Assembly (NCBI RefSeq): GCF_002441655.1
Contig: NZ_JXJU01000001.1
Span: forward strand, 1 to 64,000
Source of the DNA: Lactococcus fujiensis JCM 16395
GTDB lineage: Bacteria; Bacillota; Bacilli; Lactobacillales; Streptococcaceae
Direction: 5' to 3'
Length of the DNA: 64,000 bases
A model generated the notes under the pieces. That model was not told the origin of the DNA. It ran no database searches and saw nothing but the letters and a program-made list of their open reading frames with translations. How positions within the stretch are numbered: the stretch's first letter is position 1; each line of letters starts with the position of its first letter. Made by a program: the position numbers and the translations under genes. Below, one piece after another: positions 1 through 9,804 of the stretch.

Positions 1-1208
1 TCTTGCTTATCTTTCTGCCTTTTAAAACAGGGAAAATCTATACAAAAGAAGAGTTACTTAATTATGCAAATTCACCAAAAAACATTTCTTCTTTTACGGG
101 ATATTCTGTTAAATCGGAGGCCTTTTCCGACCCAGAATTCTTGCCATTTTTTGGTTCATCAGAAATGGAACACGTTGATTCTTTTCATCCAGGGGCTTAT
201 TTTAGGAAGTATCATGCAGGCTTTACACCTTATTTCGTAGGACAGCCTGGAACAACATCATTGACACATTACTTTTATTTGAATTCAGTTTCCAACGAAT
301 TAAAAAATCGTAAAATTGTGTTCATTATTAGTCCTCAATGGTTTATTAGGTCAGGCATAAGTGATGGACGTTTTCAAACATTTGTATCAAAAGGGGAAAT
401 TTACCGTTGGATGCTACAAGCCAACCCAAACGATATAACGACAGTGCAATTGGCTGAACACATACAAGAGTTTAAGTCAATGGATTCAGAAAAAGTAATA
501 CTTTCAGGCTTAAAAGATCTGAGTGAAAAAAAATCAATCGGTTCTTGGAAACGTTTTTTGATGACAATGTCATTAAATTTGTGGAATAATGAAGATATAT
601 TATTTTCAAAAATTTCTCAAATAACGGAAAGCGGAACTAATTTGACCAATAGTTTTAATAACTTCTCTAAAATGCTTCCAAAAAAAGCTGTTCAAAGTCA
701 ACTTGATGAACTTGCCAATCAGCAAGGAAAGAAGAGTTCTTCAAATAACCCTTTTCAAATTAACAACAATGTATGGAATAGCAAATTGAAACATAAATAT
801 AAAAGTTATAAAAATTCAGAGCGTAAAGTGAGCTATATCAATAGCCCAGAGTACGCTGATTTTCAACAAGTTCTAAATCTATTTGCTAAAAACAAGAATG
901 ATGTGCTCTTTATTATTCAGCCTGTCAACGGTGCATGGTCCAATTATGTCGGGATTTCTGAAAAAACTATGCAAGATTTTAGTAACAAAATTCAATATCA
1001 GTTAAGTTCACAAGGTTTTAATAATATTGAAGACCTTACATCAATGTACAAGACACGTTATGCTTCAGGTGATACCATTCATTTTGGAACTAGAGGATGG
1101 TTGGAAGCAGATCAAGCCATTGAAAAATTTGTGAAACAAACAAATGCTTTAGATTATAAAATTAATAATCATAAATTTTTATCTCAAAAATGGAATATGA
1201 GTAATTAA
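1..1208 (+). CDS. dltD: DltD, D-alanyl transfer to lipoteichoic acid (5' end outside window)
   Basis: DltD is the extracytoplasmic, membrane-anchored member of the dlt system that places D-alanine on teichoic acids. The frame is open from the first base, so the N-terminal anchor lies outside the window; about 400 residues are visible. Near visible residue 50 is FFGSSEME, the catalytic-serine block of the SGNH-like DltD fold, and near the end is SGDTIHFGTRGW, matching the Asp/His part of the triad. A terminator hairpin follows at 1343-1368, so this is the last gene of its operon, as dltD normally is in dltABCD. The apparent TTG at base 3 is inside the gene, not a real start. Confidence 0.93.
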   Translation, partial: LLIFLPFKTGKIYTKEELLNYANSPKNISSFTGYSVKSEAFSDPEFLPFFGSSEMEHVDSFHPGAYFRKYHAGFTPYFVGQPGTTSLTHYFYLNSVSNELKNRKIVFIISPQWFIRSGISDGRFQTFVSKGEIYRWMLQANPNDITTVQLAEHIQEFKSMDSEKVILSGLKDLSEKKSIGSWKRFLMTMSLNLWNNEDILFSKISQITESGTNLTNSFNNFSKMLPKKAVQSQLDELANQQGKKSSSNNPFQINNNVWNSKLKHKYKSYKNSERKVSYINSPEYADFQQVLNLFAKNKNDVLFIIQPVNGAWSNYVGISEKTMQDFSNKIQYQLSSQGFNNIEDLTSMYKTRYASGDTIHFGTRGWLEADQAIEKFVKQTNALDYKINNHKFLSQKWNMSN

Positions 1209-1342
1209 AAAAGATATTAGTACACTATTTATCAATGAATAATTTAAAAAGGCATATATTATTCAAACAGTAAGCAAAAGTACGGCATATTGGATAATAA
1301 TGTCATCAATGTTTTTAATGCGTCCGTGTGATTGCAGATTAA

Positions 1343-1368
1343 AGAAGAATGTGAGTTCTTCTTTTTTT
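1343..1368 (+). terminator. Terminator after dltD
   Basis: AGAAGAA and TTCTTCT pair around a 6-base loop and are followed by a run of seven T. Confidence 0.85.
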
Positions 1369-1413
1369 CGTATTTAATTTGATAGAAAGCTAATTATAAG
1401 TCGACCCAAATTA

Positions 1414-1422
1414 TGATATAAT
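1414..1422 (+). promoter_or_regulatory. Extended -10 promoter for tdk
   Basis: TGATATAAT is an extended -10 box (TGn-TATAAT). No good -35 is visible 17 bases upstream. The start codon is about 100 bases downstream. Confidence 0.6.
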
Positions 1423-1520
1423 TTAGTTTATGTTGGATTGCAAATGGTTATCAATCCCATGAAAATGGAAAAGCAAGAGTATCTGCTCAGACTAGAGTAG
1501 AAAAAAGAACGGAGCATATT

Positions 1521-2096
1521 TTGGCACAGTTATATTTCAAGTTTGGGACGATGAATTCAGGTAAATCAATTGAAATTTTGAAGGTCGCTCACAATTATAA
1601 AGAGCAAGGTAAACCCATCCTTTTGATGACATCGAGTCTTGACACACGATCAGGTGTTGGAACAGTTGCAAGTCGAATCGGAATTGCTGAACAAGCTATC
1701 GCCATAAATGATCAAATGAATGTCTTTGATTACGTTGATCAATTGCCTGAAAAACCATTCTGTGTACTGATTGATGAAGCACAATTCTTAACGAAAAAAA
1801 ATGTTTATGATTTCGCGAGAGTGGTAGATGTGCTGAATGTTCCTGTTATGGCTTTTGGGTTGAAAAATGACTTCCGCAATGAACTTTTTGAAGGCTCAAA
1901 ATATTTATTATTGTTGGCTGACAAAATCGAAGAAATTAAAACGATTTGCTGGTATTGCAGTAAGAAAGCAACCATGGTCATCCGGACGATTGATGGAAAA
2001 CCTGTATATGAAGGTGAACAATTACAAATTGGTGGAAATGAAACTTACATTCCAGTTTGTCGCAAACATTACTTTAATCCGGAGATAAATAAATGA
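1521..2096 (+). CDS. tdk: Thymidine kinase
   Basis: Phosphorylates thymidine to dTMP in the cytosolic salvage pathway. The 191-residue protein has the type II TK layout: P-loop GTMNSGKS at residues 9-16, the Walker B/lasso start VLIDEAQFL near 82-90, and a zinc site made of CWYC near 143-146 and the later Cys of VCRKH. The start is a TTG, chosen because GGAG at 1511-1514 sits upstream and the product then begins [15 protein letters not shown], right at the P-loop as in homologues. Its stop overlaps the next gene (ATGA), so the two are translationally coupled. Confidence 0.96.
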   Translation: MAQLYFKFGTMNSGKSIEILKVAHNYKEQGKPILLMTSSLDTRSGVGTVASRIGIAEQAIAINDQMNVFDYVDQLPEKPFCVLIDEAQFLTKKNVYDFARVVDVLNVPVMAFGLKNDFRNELFEGSKYLLLLADKIEEIKTICWYCSKKATMVIRTIDGKPVYEGEQLQIGGNETYIPVCRKHYFNPEINK

Positions 2097-2557
2097 TAAA
2101 TTTTAAATTTAGAGGAAAAGTCACGGCTGACGATTATTTGAAGATGGTTAGAAGGTTGACAAATTTTAGAAATTTAGTTTTCGAAATTGCAATCGTGCTG
2201 GTTGTGTTAATTGTTTATTATTTTATAAAAACACCATTAATGACTGTCCTTGCTTTTCTTGTTTTTGCAATCGCTATTTTAGTCTTGAACTACTTTGTCT
2301 TGGCACCCAAGAAATATCAAAGAATGTATGAACAAAATAACGAACTTCAAAGAGAACAGGTTTACGATTTTTATGACGGCATGACTTTTGCTCAGCCGAT
2401 TGTGAAGGTTGTTTATTTTGACGACGCAGTCTATTTTTATTTCAGTAAAAATCAGGCGATGATTTTAAAAAAAGAATGGCTTGAAAAACCGGGATTATGG
2501 GATGCCTTTCAAGGTTTTGTGAAAATGCGAATCGATCCAACAAGTAAAAATAAGTAA
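2093..2557 (+). CDS. YcxB-like two-helix membrane protein
   Basis: A 154-residue protein overlapping tdk by ATGA. Residues about 28-46 and 51-72 are two hydrophobic helices with a very short turn. The C-terminal half is soluble, with alternating aromatic and acidic residues ([23 protein letters not shown]). This layout, with a short N-terminal strand region, two helices and a C-terminal beta domain, matches the YcxB-like family, whose function is unknown. I see no catalytic motif. Coupling to tdk is probably positional rather than functional. A weak hairpin follows the stop, before prfA. Confidence 0.6.
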   Translation: MINFKFRGKVTADDYLKMVRRLTNFRNLVFEIAIVLVVLIVYYFIKTPLMTVLAFLVFAIAILVLNYFVLAPKKYQRMYEQNNELQREQVYDFYDGMTFAQPIVKVVYFDDAVYFYFSKNQAMILKKEWLEKPGLWDAFQGFVKMRIDPTSKNK

Positions 2558-2637
2558 TTAGTTCAATTTCTTAGACTAATTTACCGTTTTTTAGTTATAA
2601 GATGTAATAATTAACAAATGAAAAGTGAGAAGTAGAG

Positions 2638-3711
2638 ATGTTTGATCAGTTAGAATCAATGATTGGGCGATATGAAGAGTTAGGTGAGCTTTTATCTGAC
2701 CCAGAAGTGGTCGCTAATACAAAAAGATTTATGGAATTGTCTCGTGAAGAAGCCAATCTGCGCGATACAGTTGCGACATATCAAGAATATAAAAAAGTTT
2801 TAGCCACGATTGAAGAAAGCGAAGAAATGCTTAATGAAGGTGGACTTGATGATGAAATGAAAGAGCTTTTCAAGGATGAATTGGCAGAAGGAAAAGCAAA
2901 AAAACCTGAACTTGAAGAAAAAATGAAGATTTTACTTTTGCCAAAAGATCCGAATGATGGCAAAAACATCATCCTAGAAGTTCGAGGTGCTGCTGGCGGA
3001 GATGAAGCTGCACTTTTTGCTGCTGATTTACTCAACATGTACCAACATTACTCTGAGAGTCAGGGGTGGAAATTTGAAGTCATGGAGGCGAACCAAACAT
3101 CAATTGGTGGATTTAAAGAAGTTTCGGCCTTAATTTCTGGACAGAGTGTCTATTCAAAGTTGAAATATGAATCAGGAGCTCACCGGGTTCAACGTGTGCC
3201 TGTTACTGAAACCCAGGGGCGAGTTCACACTTCAACTGCCACAGTTCTAGTCATGCCAGAAGTTGAGGAATTTGATTATCAAATTGACCCCAATGAAATT
3301 CGGACAGACATTTACCACGCATCAGGCGCTGGTGGACAGAACGTCAATAAAGTGGCGACGGCAGTACGGATGGTGCATTTGCCAACAGGGATTAAAGTTG
3401 AAATGCAAGAAGAAAGAACGCAGCAGAAAAACCGTGATAAAGCCATTAAACTTCTGAATACGAAAGTCTTTGATTACTATCAACAAATTGAATTAGATAA
3501 GCAAAATACAGAGCGTAAGTCAACGGTTGGGACAGGAGATCGCTCAGAGCGAATCAGAACGTACAATTATCCTCAAAATCGTGTGACCGATCATCGGATT
3601 GGTCTAACGATACAAAAACTTGACCGAATTATTGCTGGAGACCTTGGCGAAATTATTGATAGTCTTATTATTTATGATCAGACAAAGAAATTAGAAGCGT
3701 TGAATCAATAA
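2638..3711 (+). CDS. prfA: Peptide chain release factor 1
   Basis: Cytoplasmic class I release factor that recognises UAA/UAG and triggers peptidyl-tRNA hydrolysis. The 357-residue protein is full length. The GGQ motif sits in GAGGQNVNK near residue 230, and the stop-codon tripeptide is P-V-T in [13 protein letters not shown] (PAT in E. coli, PVT in many Gram-positives). The N-terminal domain is the usual charged helical segment. The GGQ glutamine is methylated by PrmC, encoded at 6097, which in most relatives directly follows prfA; here a small ORF and pulA lie between them. Confidence 0.98.
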   Translation: MFDQLESMIGRYEELGELLSDPEVVANTKRFMELSREEANLRDTVATYQEYKKVLATIEESEEMLNEGGLDDEMKELFKDELAEGKAKKPELEEKMKILLLPKDPNDGKNIILEVRGAAGGDEAALFAADLLNMYQHYSESQGWKFEVMEANQTSIGGFKEVSALISGQSVYSKLKYESGAHRVQRVPVTETQGRVHTSTATVLVMPEVEEFDYQIDPNEIRTDIYHASGAGGQNVNKVATAVRMVHLPTGIKVEMQEERTQQKNRDKAIKLLNTKVFDYYQQIELDKQNTERKSTVGTGDRSERIRTYNYPQNRVTDHRIGLTIQKLDRIIAGDLGEIIDSLIIYDQTKKLEALNQ

Positions 3712-3780
3712 AAATAAGTGGCATGAATTGAGCTAAAAGTTGATTCAATTGAACGGAGCACGATTCACTAGGGGGAGTTT

Positions 3781-4041
3781 ATGATGTGGGTGTTACATTG
3801 GATTGGTGGATTGCAAGTCGAACTGGTCAACAGTGGCTCGGATTCCTTACAAATTGAGAAAATTTATCGTTCAAGACATAATCTATCTAAATTAGAGTGG
3901 ATTCAGTTCTTGCAATCAGAATTAACAGAAGCTAAAAAAGCGGAATTACTTGAGATTAAAGATCGAATTAAGTTGCAAGGGAGACCCTACAATCCTAAGC
4001 TTGATGAAGAGTATTGGAAAGTAAAAGTGTCTCAAAATTAA
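3781..4041 (+). CDS. Small uncharacterised protein between prfA and pulA
   Basis: An 86-residue ORF with a very good ribosome binding site (AGGGGGAG just before the ATG). It begins MMWVLHWIGGLQVEL and continues as a charged helical region rich in Lys and Glu (SELTEAKKAELLEIKDRI near residues 47-64). There is no signal peptide, cysteine pair or catalytic motif, and I do not recognise it. With pulA it makes up the extra DNA separating prfA from prmC, so the two may have arrived together. Confidence 0.55.
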   Translation: MMWVLHWIGGLQVELVNSGSDSLQIEKIYRSRHNLSKLEWIQFLQSELTEAKKAELLEIKDRIKLQGRPYNPKLDEEYWKVKVSQN

Positions 4042-4101
4042 ATTTTTCGATCCGTCTAAGACTTAAATGCGTTAAAAATGTGTGTCATTGAAAGTGAAAA
4101 A

Positions 4102-6066
4102 ATGAAAAAAGTTAATTGGCAAAAATTTGATGAAAAATGGGCCTTTGCAGGTCAACTAGGCGCAATTTATAATAAAGAAGAGACAAAAATACGAGTTTGG
4201 GCGCCTCCTGCGCTTGAGACTGGTTTGGTTTCAGTCGAATTAATTTCTTATGGAAAAGATACGAATCCTGCATCTTCACCAGTCGAAAAATTACCAATGT
4301 CCCTAGGGAAAGTAGAAAATAAGAGCAATCACCGTGAAAATACGATAGGAGTCTGGGAAATTCAACTTCCTGGGGATCAAATTGGCCTTGTCTATACCTT
4401 TTTAGTGACCTACGAGGATGGACATCAGGTAGAAACCCAAGATCCTTACATGAGAGGTGGGATTGTTAATGGAAATCGGTCCGTGATTGTTGCACCTGAT
4501 AAAAGAAGTTTTCATAAAACAAATGCGACTTGGCGCTTGAATCAAGCGACAGATGCTATTATTGAAGAAATTCATGTTCGTGATTTTAGTATCTCGGAAA
4601 GTTCTGGAATTTCAGCGCAAAACCGAGGTAAATATTTGGGCCTTGTAGAAGAAGGCAGTAAGAATTCATTCGGTGAAGCAACAGGGTTCGATTATTTGAA
4701 AGGGCTAGGAATTAATTGTGTTCAATTGATGCCGGTGTTTGATTTTGCAACGGTTGACGAGACAGGTGGTGCTCCTGTTTATAACTGGGGCTATGATCCT
4801 CAAAATTATAATCTACCAGAGGGGTCATATTCTACTGACGCAACCGACCCTAATTGCCGGATCATTGAACTTCAGTCGACCATTGAAAAATTTCATGAAG
4901 CTGGTCTCAATGTGATCATGGATGTGGTTTATAATCATATGTTTGACAGTTCCGATTCGCCATTTGAAAAATTAGTTCCTCAATATTATTTTAGACGAAG
5001 TCAGGCCATGGTTTCTGGAACACTGGATACGGCCGCTGAACGAGAGATGTTCTCACGTTTCGTACAAGATTCGGTTATTTATTGGACAGAAACTTATGGT
5101 TTCGATGGTTTTCGTTTTGATTTAATGAGTGGTCTTGATATAGCCACAATGAACAAAATTCGTGAGCAGTTGAATCAATTGGACAGTCGAATTTTGCTGT
5201 ATGGTGAAGGTTGGAACATGCCAACGGCTTTGCCTGAGCATGACAAAGTGATTCAAAAAAACTTGGGTTTAGTAGCACCAATTGGTATGTTCAACGACGA
5301 TTTACGCGATGCCATTAAGGGATCAAAGTTTGATGGGAAAACGTACGGTTTTGTAGATGGAATTGATGCATATCAGTCAAATCCACACCAATATCCACTA
5401 GAACAAACTTTAATGTCTGGTATAATGGGAAGTCGTAAGCTCTACCCAACTATGAAATACCCTGAACAGTCAATCAATTATGTGGAGGCGCATGATAATT
5501 ACAATTTACGGGATCAACTTTTCATTAATCACCCACTTGATGATAAAGCGACTCATGTTAAGCGAATGAGCATAGCAATTTCTTTGATGATGTTATCAGC
5601 TGGAGTTCCTTTTATTGAGGTTGGACAGGCTTTTGGTCGGAGTAAACTGGTCGATTCTTCTGGTAGCGGTAAGTTTATTACAGCTGATTTTGTTGCCGCA
5701 GAAAATTCCTACCGAGCTGGTGATTTGGTTAACCAGATTGACTGGGATGTGATGCATGAAAATCTTGAATTATTAGATTTCGTTAGGAAGTTAATCACAA
5801 TTCGCAATGAAAATCCGATTTTTAGATTGAATGATTTTAATCAAATTCAACAATCTGTTCATATTATTCAAGCAAAAAATGGAATTATTGATTATCAAAT
5901 TGGAGATTTTAGATTGATTTACAATGCCTCTGCTCGTGATTATCGTGTTAGAGAACTGAATCAAGCAGAAATGATCCTTTCAAATGTGGCTGATCTTGTC
6001 ATTACTGACAAGAATCAGCTCGTTCTTACTGACTTGTCGATGGTTATATTAAAAATAAAAGAATAA
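4102..6066 (+). CDS. pulA: Type I pullulanase (alpha-1,6 debranching enzyme)
   Basis: Hydrolyses alpha-1,6 branch points in pullulan, glycogen or branched maltodextrins. There is no signal peptide, so it should act in the cytoplasm. An N-terminal CBM48-like domain (to about residue 120) precedes the GH13 barrel. Diagnostic blocks are YNWGYDP (the type I pullulanase signature), DVVYNHM, GFRFDLMSG with the nucleophile Asp, YGEGWNM with the acid/base Glu, and VEAHDN. I chose the ATG at 4102 because GAAAG lies upstream at a usable distance; the in-frame ATG at 4078 has no visible binding site. It ends 30 bases before prmC. No cre box is evident nearby. Its position inside the prfA-prmC pair is unusual. 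Confidence 0.93.
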   Translation: MKKVNWQKFDEKWAFAGQLGAIYNKEETKIRVWAPPALETGLVSVELISYGKDTNPASSPVEKLPMSLGKVENKSNHRENTIGVWEIQLPGDQIGLVYTFLVTYEDGHQVETQDPYMRGGIVNGNRSVIVAPDKRSFHKTNATWRLNQATDAIIEEIHVRDFSISESSGISAQNRGKYLGLVEEGSKNSFGEATGFDYLKGLGINCVQLMPVFDFATVDETGGAPVYNWGYDPQNYNLPEGSYSTDATDPNCRIIELQSTIEKFHEAGLNVIMDVVYNHMFDSSDSPFEKLVPQYYFRRSQAMVSGTLDTAAEREMFSRFVQDSVIYWTETYGFDGFRFDLMSGLDIATMNKIREQLNQLDSRILLYGEGWNMPTALPEHDKVIQKNLGLVAPIGMFNDDLRDAIKGSKFDGKTYGFVDGIDAYQSNPHQYPLEQTLMSGIMGSRKLYPTMKYPEQSINYVEAHDNYNLRDQLFINHPLDDKATHVKRMSIAISLMMLSAGVPFIEVGQAFGRSKLVDSSGSGKFITADFVAAENSYRAGDLVNQIDWDVMHENLELLDFVRKLITIRNENPIFRLNDFNQIQQSVHIIQAKNGIIDYQIGDFRLIYNASARDYRVRELNQAEMILSNVADLVITDKNQLVLTDLSMVILKIKE

Positions 6067-6096
6067 GAATGAATGAGCTAAACTTGGGAGAATTAA

Positions 6097-6975
6097 ATGT
6101 TATGGATTGAAGTAATTAGGCAACTTTCAGCTCAACTGGCAGAACCCTTTGAATTAGAGTTTGTTGTTCGTGGGTTAGGACAATCGGGAAGATTTAAAGG
6201 GATACAGACCAATAAAGATCGGTTGACGATGGACAAATTAACCTGGTTAAATTTGATGCGTGAACCAATTGGAGATGAAGACATTGAAAGTTTGACTGAA
6301 ATCGTTCAACAACTGAAAAAACAGGTTCCGCCACAATACATCGTCGGTTGGGCTGAATTTTGTGATTTGCAATTTAAAGTTGACGAACGGGTACTCATTC
6401 CACGGCAAGAGACAGAGGAACTGGTTCGACTTATCTTGGAAAACAAGGATTCTATAACATCAGAGATGACAGATAAGCCAGTTAGAGTACTAGATATCGG
6501 GACTGGTTCTGGCGCTATTGCCATTAGCCTGGCGAAGAAGCATCCAGATTGGCAAGTATCGGCTTCTGATTTGTCGCTTGATGCCTTAGAGTTGGCAAGA
6601 GAGAATGCGAAATTGAATGACGTGAACATCGATTTTTTCCAGTCAGATGTTTTTGATAAGATAGAGGGAAGATTTGATTTGATCGTTTCAAATCCGCCGT
6701 ACATTGACTGGGCAGATCAAAATGAAGTGGATGATTCCGTTCGTGCCTACGAACCTGACTCTGCACTTTATGCTGACCATAAGGGCTATGCTATATATGA
6801 AAAGATAGCTCAAGAGGGACGAGATTATTTGACTCAAAATGGTCAAATTTATTTGGAAATTGGTTATAAACAAGGTGAAAATGTTAAAGCTTTGCTCGAA
6901 GCAAACTTTCCAGAAAAAGAAGTTAGAATTCATCAAGATTTCTTCGGAAAGGATCGCATGATTAATGTCCGTTGA
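6097..6975 (+). CDS. prmC: Release factor glutamine N5-methyltransferase
   Basis: Methylates the glutamine of the GGQ motif in RF1 and RF2 using S-adenosylmethionine. The 292-residue protein has a helical N-terminal factor-binding domain (about 1-105) and a Rossmann methyltransferase domain with VLDIGTGSGAIAISLA (SAM site) near 130-145 and IVSNPPYIDWA carrying the NPPY catalytic motif near 197-203. GGGAG lies six bases before the ATG. Its end overlaps the GNAT gene by 11 bases. The substrate gene prfA lies 2.4 kb upstream, separated by pulA. Confidence 0.95.
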   Translation: MLWIEVIRQLSAQLAEPFELEFVVRGLGQSGRFKGIQTNKDRLTMDKLTWLNLMREPIGDEDIESLTEIVQQLKKQVPPQYIVGWAEFCDLQFKVDERVLIPRQETEELVRLILENKDSITSEMTDKPVRVLDIGTGSGAIAISLAKKHPDWQVSASDLSLDALELARENAKLNDVNIDFFQSDVFDKIEGRFDLIVSNPPYIDWADQNEVDDSVRAYEPDSALYADHKGYAIYEKIAQEGRDYLTQNGQIYLEIGYKQGENVKALLEANFPEKEVRIHQDFFGKDRMINVR

Positions 6976-7423
6976 AAAAATAATAATCAAAGAAGTGATG
7001 AAGAATAAAAGGGACTCTCTGCCAATTTTGTTAGTTGGGGACGAAGAAGAAACATCTATCATGGCTTACCTTGAATTGGGAAGATTATTTGTTTTAACAA
7101 AAGCGAACGTGACGATCGGAGCGCTTGTTATTACTAACAGCAGTGACGATAACCAAATTGAAATCGAGAATCTTTCTATTATTCCAGAATATCAAAAGCG
7201 TGGCTATGGCAAATATTTATTGCAATATATTTGTCAAAAATATTCGGGGAAAACAATCATTTTAGGAACTGACGAAGTGTCTGGTAATATTCAATTTTAT
7301 CAACAAGCTGGTTTTGAAATTTATAAACGGCGAAAAAATTATTTTATTGAGCATTATAAGAGACCTTTGTACGAAAAAGGATTACAATTAATTGATAAGA
7401 TTTATCTAAGAAAGAAATGTTAA
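6965..7423 (+). CDS. GNAT-family N-acetyltransferase
   Basis: A 152-residue single-domain acetyltransferase. The acetyl-CoA motif A is IIPEYQKRGYGKYLLQYI (about residues 76-93), followed by the typical GNIQFYQQAGFEIYKRRKNYFIEHY C-terminal block. The substrate cannot be told from the sequence. It overlaps the end of prmC and so is translationally coupled to it; GNAT genes near prfA/prmC/tsaC are also familiar from streptococci. The start at 6965 gives a normal family length, but in-frame Met codons a few residues later are possible. Confidence 0.82.
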   Translation: MSVEKIIIKEVMKNKRDSLPILLVGDEEETSIMAYLELGRLFVLTKANVTIGALVITNSSDDNQIEIENLSIIPEYQKRGYGKYLLQYICQKYSGKTIILGTDEVSGNIQFYQQAGFEIYKRRKNYFIEHYKRPLYEKGLQLIDKIYLRKKC

Positions 7424-7465
7424 TGTCAATTAATTCTCATCTATTTAAATTAAAAAGGAAAAAAA

Positions 7466-7825
7466 TTGAAAATAGAAAATAATTTTAAATTAATGTATGA
7501 TGTTTTAACACGGGAACTTTCAGATGTTAAATCTGACCTTAGTGCAGGAAAACTCGAATCGGCGAAAGATAAATTTGACTTTGTCAAAAGCGAGACGAAA
7601 AGATGGGCAGATGAAATCAGAATTACTGACGGGTCCTATCAAGGAATAGCTAGAAAAATCTTTAAGCACCCCTATCAGGTGCCTGAAGATATTTTGCAAC
7701 GGATTAATGTACTTTATGGTCAACTTAACAAAGTTGAAGGAGAACTTACAAAAAAATTGGAAAAAAGTCGTAATCTTCAAGCAAGAGCCAATGCAAAAAT
7801 AAAAAAGGAAAATAAGGAAGTATAA
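7466..7825 (+). CDS. Small charged helical protein, uncharacterised
   Basis: A 119-residue protein starting at TTG with AAAAGGA upstream. It is almost entirely predicted helix: a Lys/Asp/Glu-rich N-terminal half, a short turn around TDGSYQG and a C-terminal coiled-coil-like stretch (VLYGQLNKVEGELTKKLEKS). No membrane segment or enzymatic motif is visible. It ends four bases before the tsaC start, so the two are probably cotranscribed. I cannot name a family. Confidence 0.6.
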   Translation: MKIENNFKLMYDVLTRELSDVKSDLSAGKLESAKDKFDFVKSETKRWADEIRITDGSYQGIARKIFKHPYQVPEDILQRINVLYGQLNKVEGELTKKLEKSRNLQARANAKIKKENKEV

Positions 7826-7829
7826 TAAA

Positions 7830-8432
7830 GTGGAAACACAAGCAGCAATAAATGTATTAAAATCTGGTGAACTCGCAATATTACCAACAGAAACGGTTTA
7901 TGGCCTATTTGCAGATGCAACGAATGAAGCAGCAGTAAAAAAATTGTACGCTGTTAAAGGGCGACCAACTGAAAAAGCGCTTAATATGAATGTTTCAAGT
8001 TTAGAGACCATATTGAAATACTCAAAAAATCAACCAGCTTATTTAGAAACATTAGTGAAAGCTTTCTTGCCTGGACCCCTAACAATCATTTTAGAGGCTT
8101 CAGAAAATGTTCCAGAATGGATTCATATTGGCAAATCAACAGTCGGTTTTCGGATGCCATCCATCCCGGCTACCCAAGAAGTAATCCAAGGCTTATCTGT
8201 CCTTGTTGGACCATCAGCTAATTTAACAGGGGAACCAAGCCCTCGGTTTTTTGAAGATTTGTCGCCTGAAATTCTCGAAAATGCAAGCATCGCATTAAAA
8301 GATGATTCTGTCTATGGTCTTGACACAACAATCATTGATTTGACTGGCGAAAAAGCAAAAATTTTACGTCAAGGAGCAATTAAGTCGTCTGAAATCTTGG
8401 ATGCAGTTCCTGAAATCGGAACTATTGAATAA
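7830..8432 (+). CDS. tsaC: L-threonylcarbamoyladenylate synthase (YrdC/Sua5 domain)
   Basis: Makes threonylcarbamoyl-AMP from threonine, bicarbonate and ATP, the first step of the t6A37 modification of ANN-decoding tRNAs. The 200-residue YrdC domain has ELAILPTETVYGLFADA at residues 11-27, AVKGRP near 48-53, and the substrate-pocket segment VGPSANLTGEPSP near 129-141. It lacks the extra Sua5 C-terminal domain of longer homologues. The GTG start is supported by AAGGAAG about 10 bases upstream. It is followed at 83 bp by glyA, which has its own promoter. Confidence 0.93.
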   Translation: METQAAINVLKSGELAILPTETVYGLFADATNEAAVKKLYAVKGRPTEKALNMNVSSLETILKYSKNQPAYLETLVKAFLPGPLTIILEASENVPEWIHIGKSTVGFRMPSIPATQEVIQGLSVLVGPSANLTGEPSPRFFEDLSPEILENASIALKDDSVYGLDTTIIDLTGEKAKILRQGAIKSSEILDAVPEIGTIE

Positions 8433-8477
8433 AAAATGCGATTCACGTGACCGAAAAAGGACACAAAAAAAGTAGCA

Positions 8478-8486
8478 TGGTATAAT
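8478..8486 (+). promoter_or_regulatory. Extended -10 promoter of glyA
   Basis: TGGTATAAT, an extended -10, lies 28 bases before the glyA ATG; the ribosome binding site GAGGAG is at 8503-8508. The -35 region is poor. Confidence 0.7.
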
Positions 8487-8514
8487 AGATTTACAAAACA
8501 AAGAGGAGTATCCC

Positions 8515-9762
8515 ATGATTTTTGATAAAGAAAATTTTGAAGCATTTGATCCTGAACTCTGGAGCGCCATTCATGAAGAAGAAGAGCGCCAAGAAAAAAA
8601 TATCGAGCTTATTGCATCCGAAAATATTGTTTCGAAGGCTGTTCTTGCAGCACAAGGTTCAGTATTGACCAATAAATATGCCGAAGGTTACCCCGCTAAA
8701 CGTTATTATGGTGGAACAGAATTTGTTGATAAAGTCGAGAATTTAGCAATCGAACGGGCCAAAGAACTTTTTGGTGCGGGGTTTGCTAATGTTCAACCGC
8801 ACTCAGGTTCGCAAGCAAATGCGGCGGCTTATATGGCCTTGATTGAACCAGGTGATACTGTAATGGGAATGGACTTAAACGCTGGTGGTCACTTGACTCA
8901 TGGTGCGACGGTCAATTTTTCAGGTAAAACCTACAATTTTGTCCCTTATGGTGTGAATTCAGAAACGGAAATGCTTGATTATGATGCAATTATGATACAA
9001 GCAAAAGAAGTACAACCAAAACTGATTGTTGCTGGCGCATCAGCATATTCTCGAGTAATTGATTTTGCCAAATTCCGTGAAATCGCTGACAGTGTCAATG
9101 CTAAATTGATGGTTGACATGGCTCATATTGCTGGCTTAGTCGCAACAGAAGCTCATCCAAGTCCCATTCCATACGCTGATGTGGTTACAACAACAACTCA
9201 TAAAACATTGCGTGGTCCACGTGGTGGAATGATTTTAACGAACGATGCAGTATTGGCTAAAAAAATAAATTCAGCAATTTTCCCAGGTTCACAAGGTGGT
9301 CCTTTAATGCATGTCATTGCTGGAAAAGCTGTTGCGCTGAAAGAAGCATTAGATCCTGAATTTAAAGTGTATATCGATCAGGTTGTTAAGAATACAGCTG
9401 TCATGTCGGATGAATTTATAAAAGCAGGGTTGCATGTCATTACTGGTGGTACGGATAATCATTTGCTCAACATGGAAGTTTTGCCATTGGGAATTAATGG
9501 TAAAGAAGCTCAAGATCTACTCGATACGGTGTATATCACATTGAATAAAGAAGCGATTCCTAATGAAACCTTGTCACCTTTCAAAACATCTGGTGTACGT
9601 ATTGGTGCAGCGGCAATGACTTCACGTGGTTTCAAAGAAAATGAAGCACGTCAAGTCGCACAACTTGTAACAAAAGCATTGAAAAATCATGACAATCAAG
9701 TTTCGCTTGATGAGGTGAGAAAAGATGTACTTGACTTGACAAAGCGATTCCCGTTGTATTAA
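8515..9762 (+). CDS. glyA: Serine hydroxymethyltransferase
   Basis: PLP enzyme interconverting serine and glycine with transfer of the one-carbon unit to tetrahydrofolate, the main C1 source for purine and thymidylate synthesis. The 415-residue protein is full length. The PLP lysine is in [14 protein letters not shown] near residue 228. [15 protein letters not shown] and [11 protein letters not shown] are the other active-site blocks. It has its own promoter (8478-8486), and no terminator separates it cleanly from the lysozyme-like gene 122 bp downstream. Confidence 0.98.
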   Translation: MIFDKENFEAFDPELWSAIHEEEERQEKNIELIASENIVSKAVLAAQGSVLTNKYAEGYPAKRYYGGTEFVDKVENLAIERAKELFGAGFANVQPHSGSQANAAAYMALIEPGDTVMGMDLNAGGHLTHGATVNFSGKTYNFVPYGVNSETEMLDYDAIMIQAKEVQPKLIVAGASAYSRVIDFAKFREIADSVNAKLMVDMAHIAGLVATEAHPSPIPYADVVTTTTHKTLRGPRGGMILTNDAVLAKKINSAIFPGSQGGPLMHVIAGKAVALKEALDPEFKVYIDQVVKNTAVMSDEFIKAGLHVITGGTDNHLLNMEVLPLGINGKEAQDLLDTVYITLNKEAIPNETLSPFKTSGVRIGAAAMTSRGFKENEARQVAQLVTKALKNHDNQVSLDEVRKDVLDLTKRFPLY

Positions 9763-9804
9763 AATTAAGACAGCAAATAAAGGCGAATAAATTTTTTAAT
9801 CAGA

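Larger units (their letters stand above)
1209..1520. other. 312-bp gap between dltD and tdk
   Basis: I find no gene here. The gap holds the dltD terminator (1343-1368) and the tdk promoter (-10 at 1417-1422). In the tdk leader, GGATTG at 1435-1440 can pair with CAATCC at 1452-1457. Bases 1230-1340 show nothing I can name. Confidence 0.7.

Noticed and set aside
1321-1345. GCGTCCGTGTGATTGCAGATT near 1321 resembles the start of the tRNA-Arg at 33712.
   Set aside because: Only the first eight bases match, and no cloverleaf can be folded. It is most likely chance.
4078-4101. ATG 4078 as the pulA start.
   Set aside because: No ribosome binding site precedes it; ATG 4102 has GAAAG at suitable spacing. 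The 4078 start cannot be excluded.
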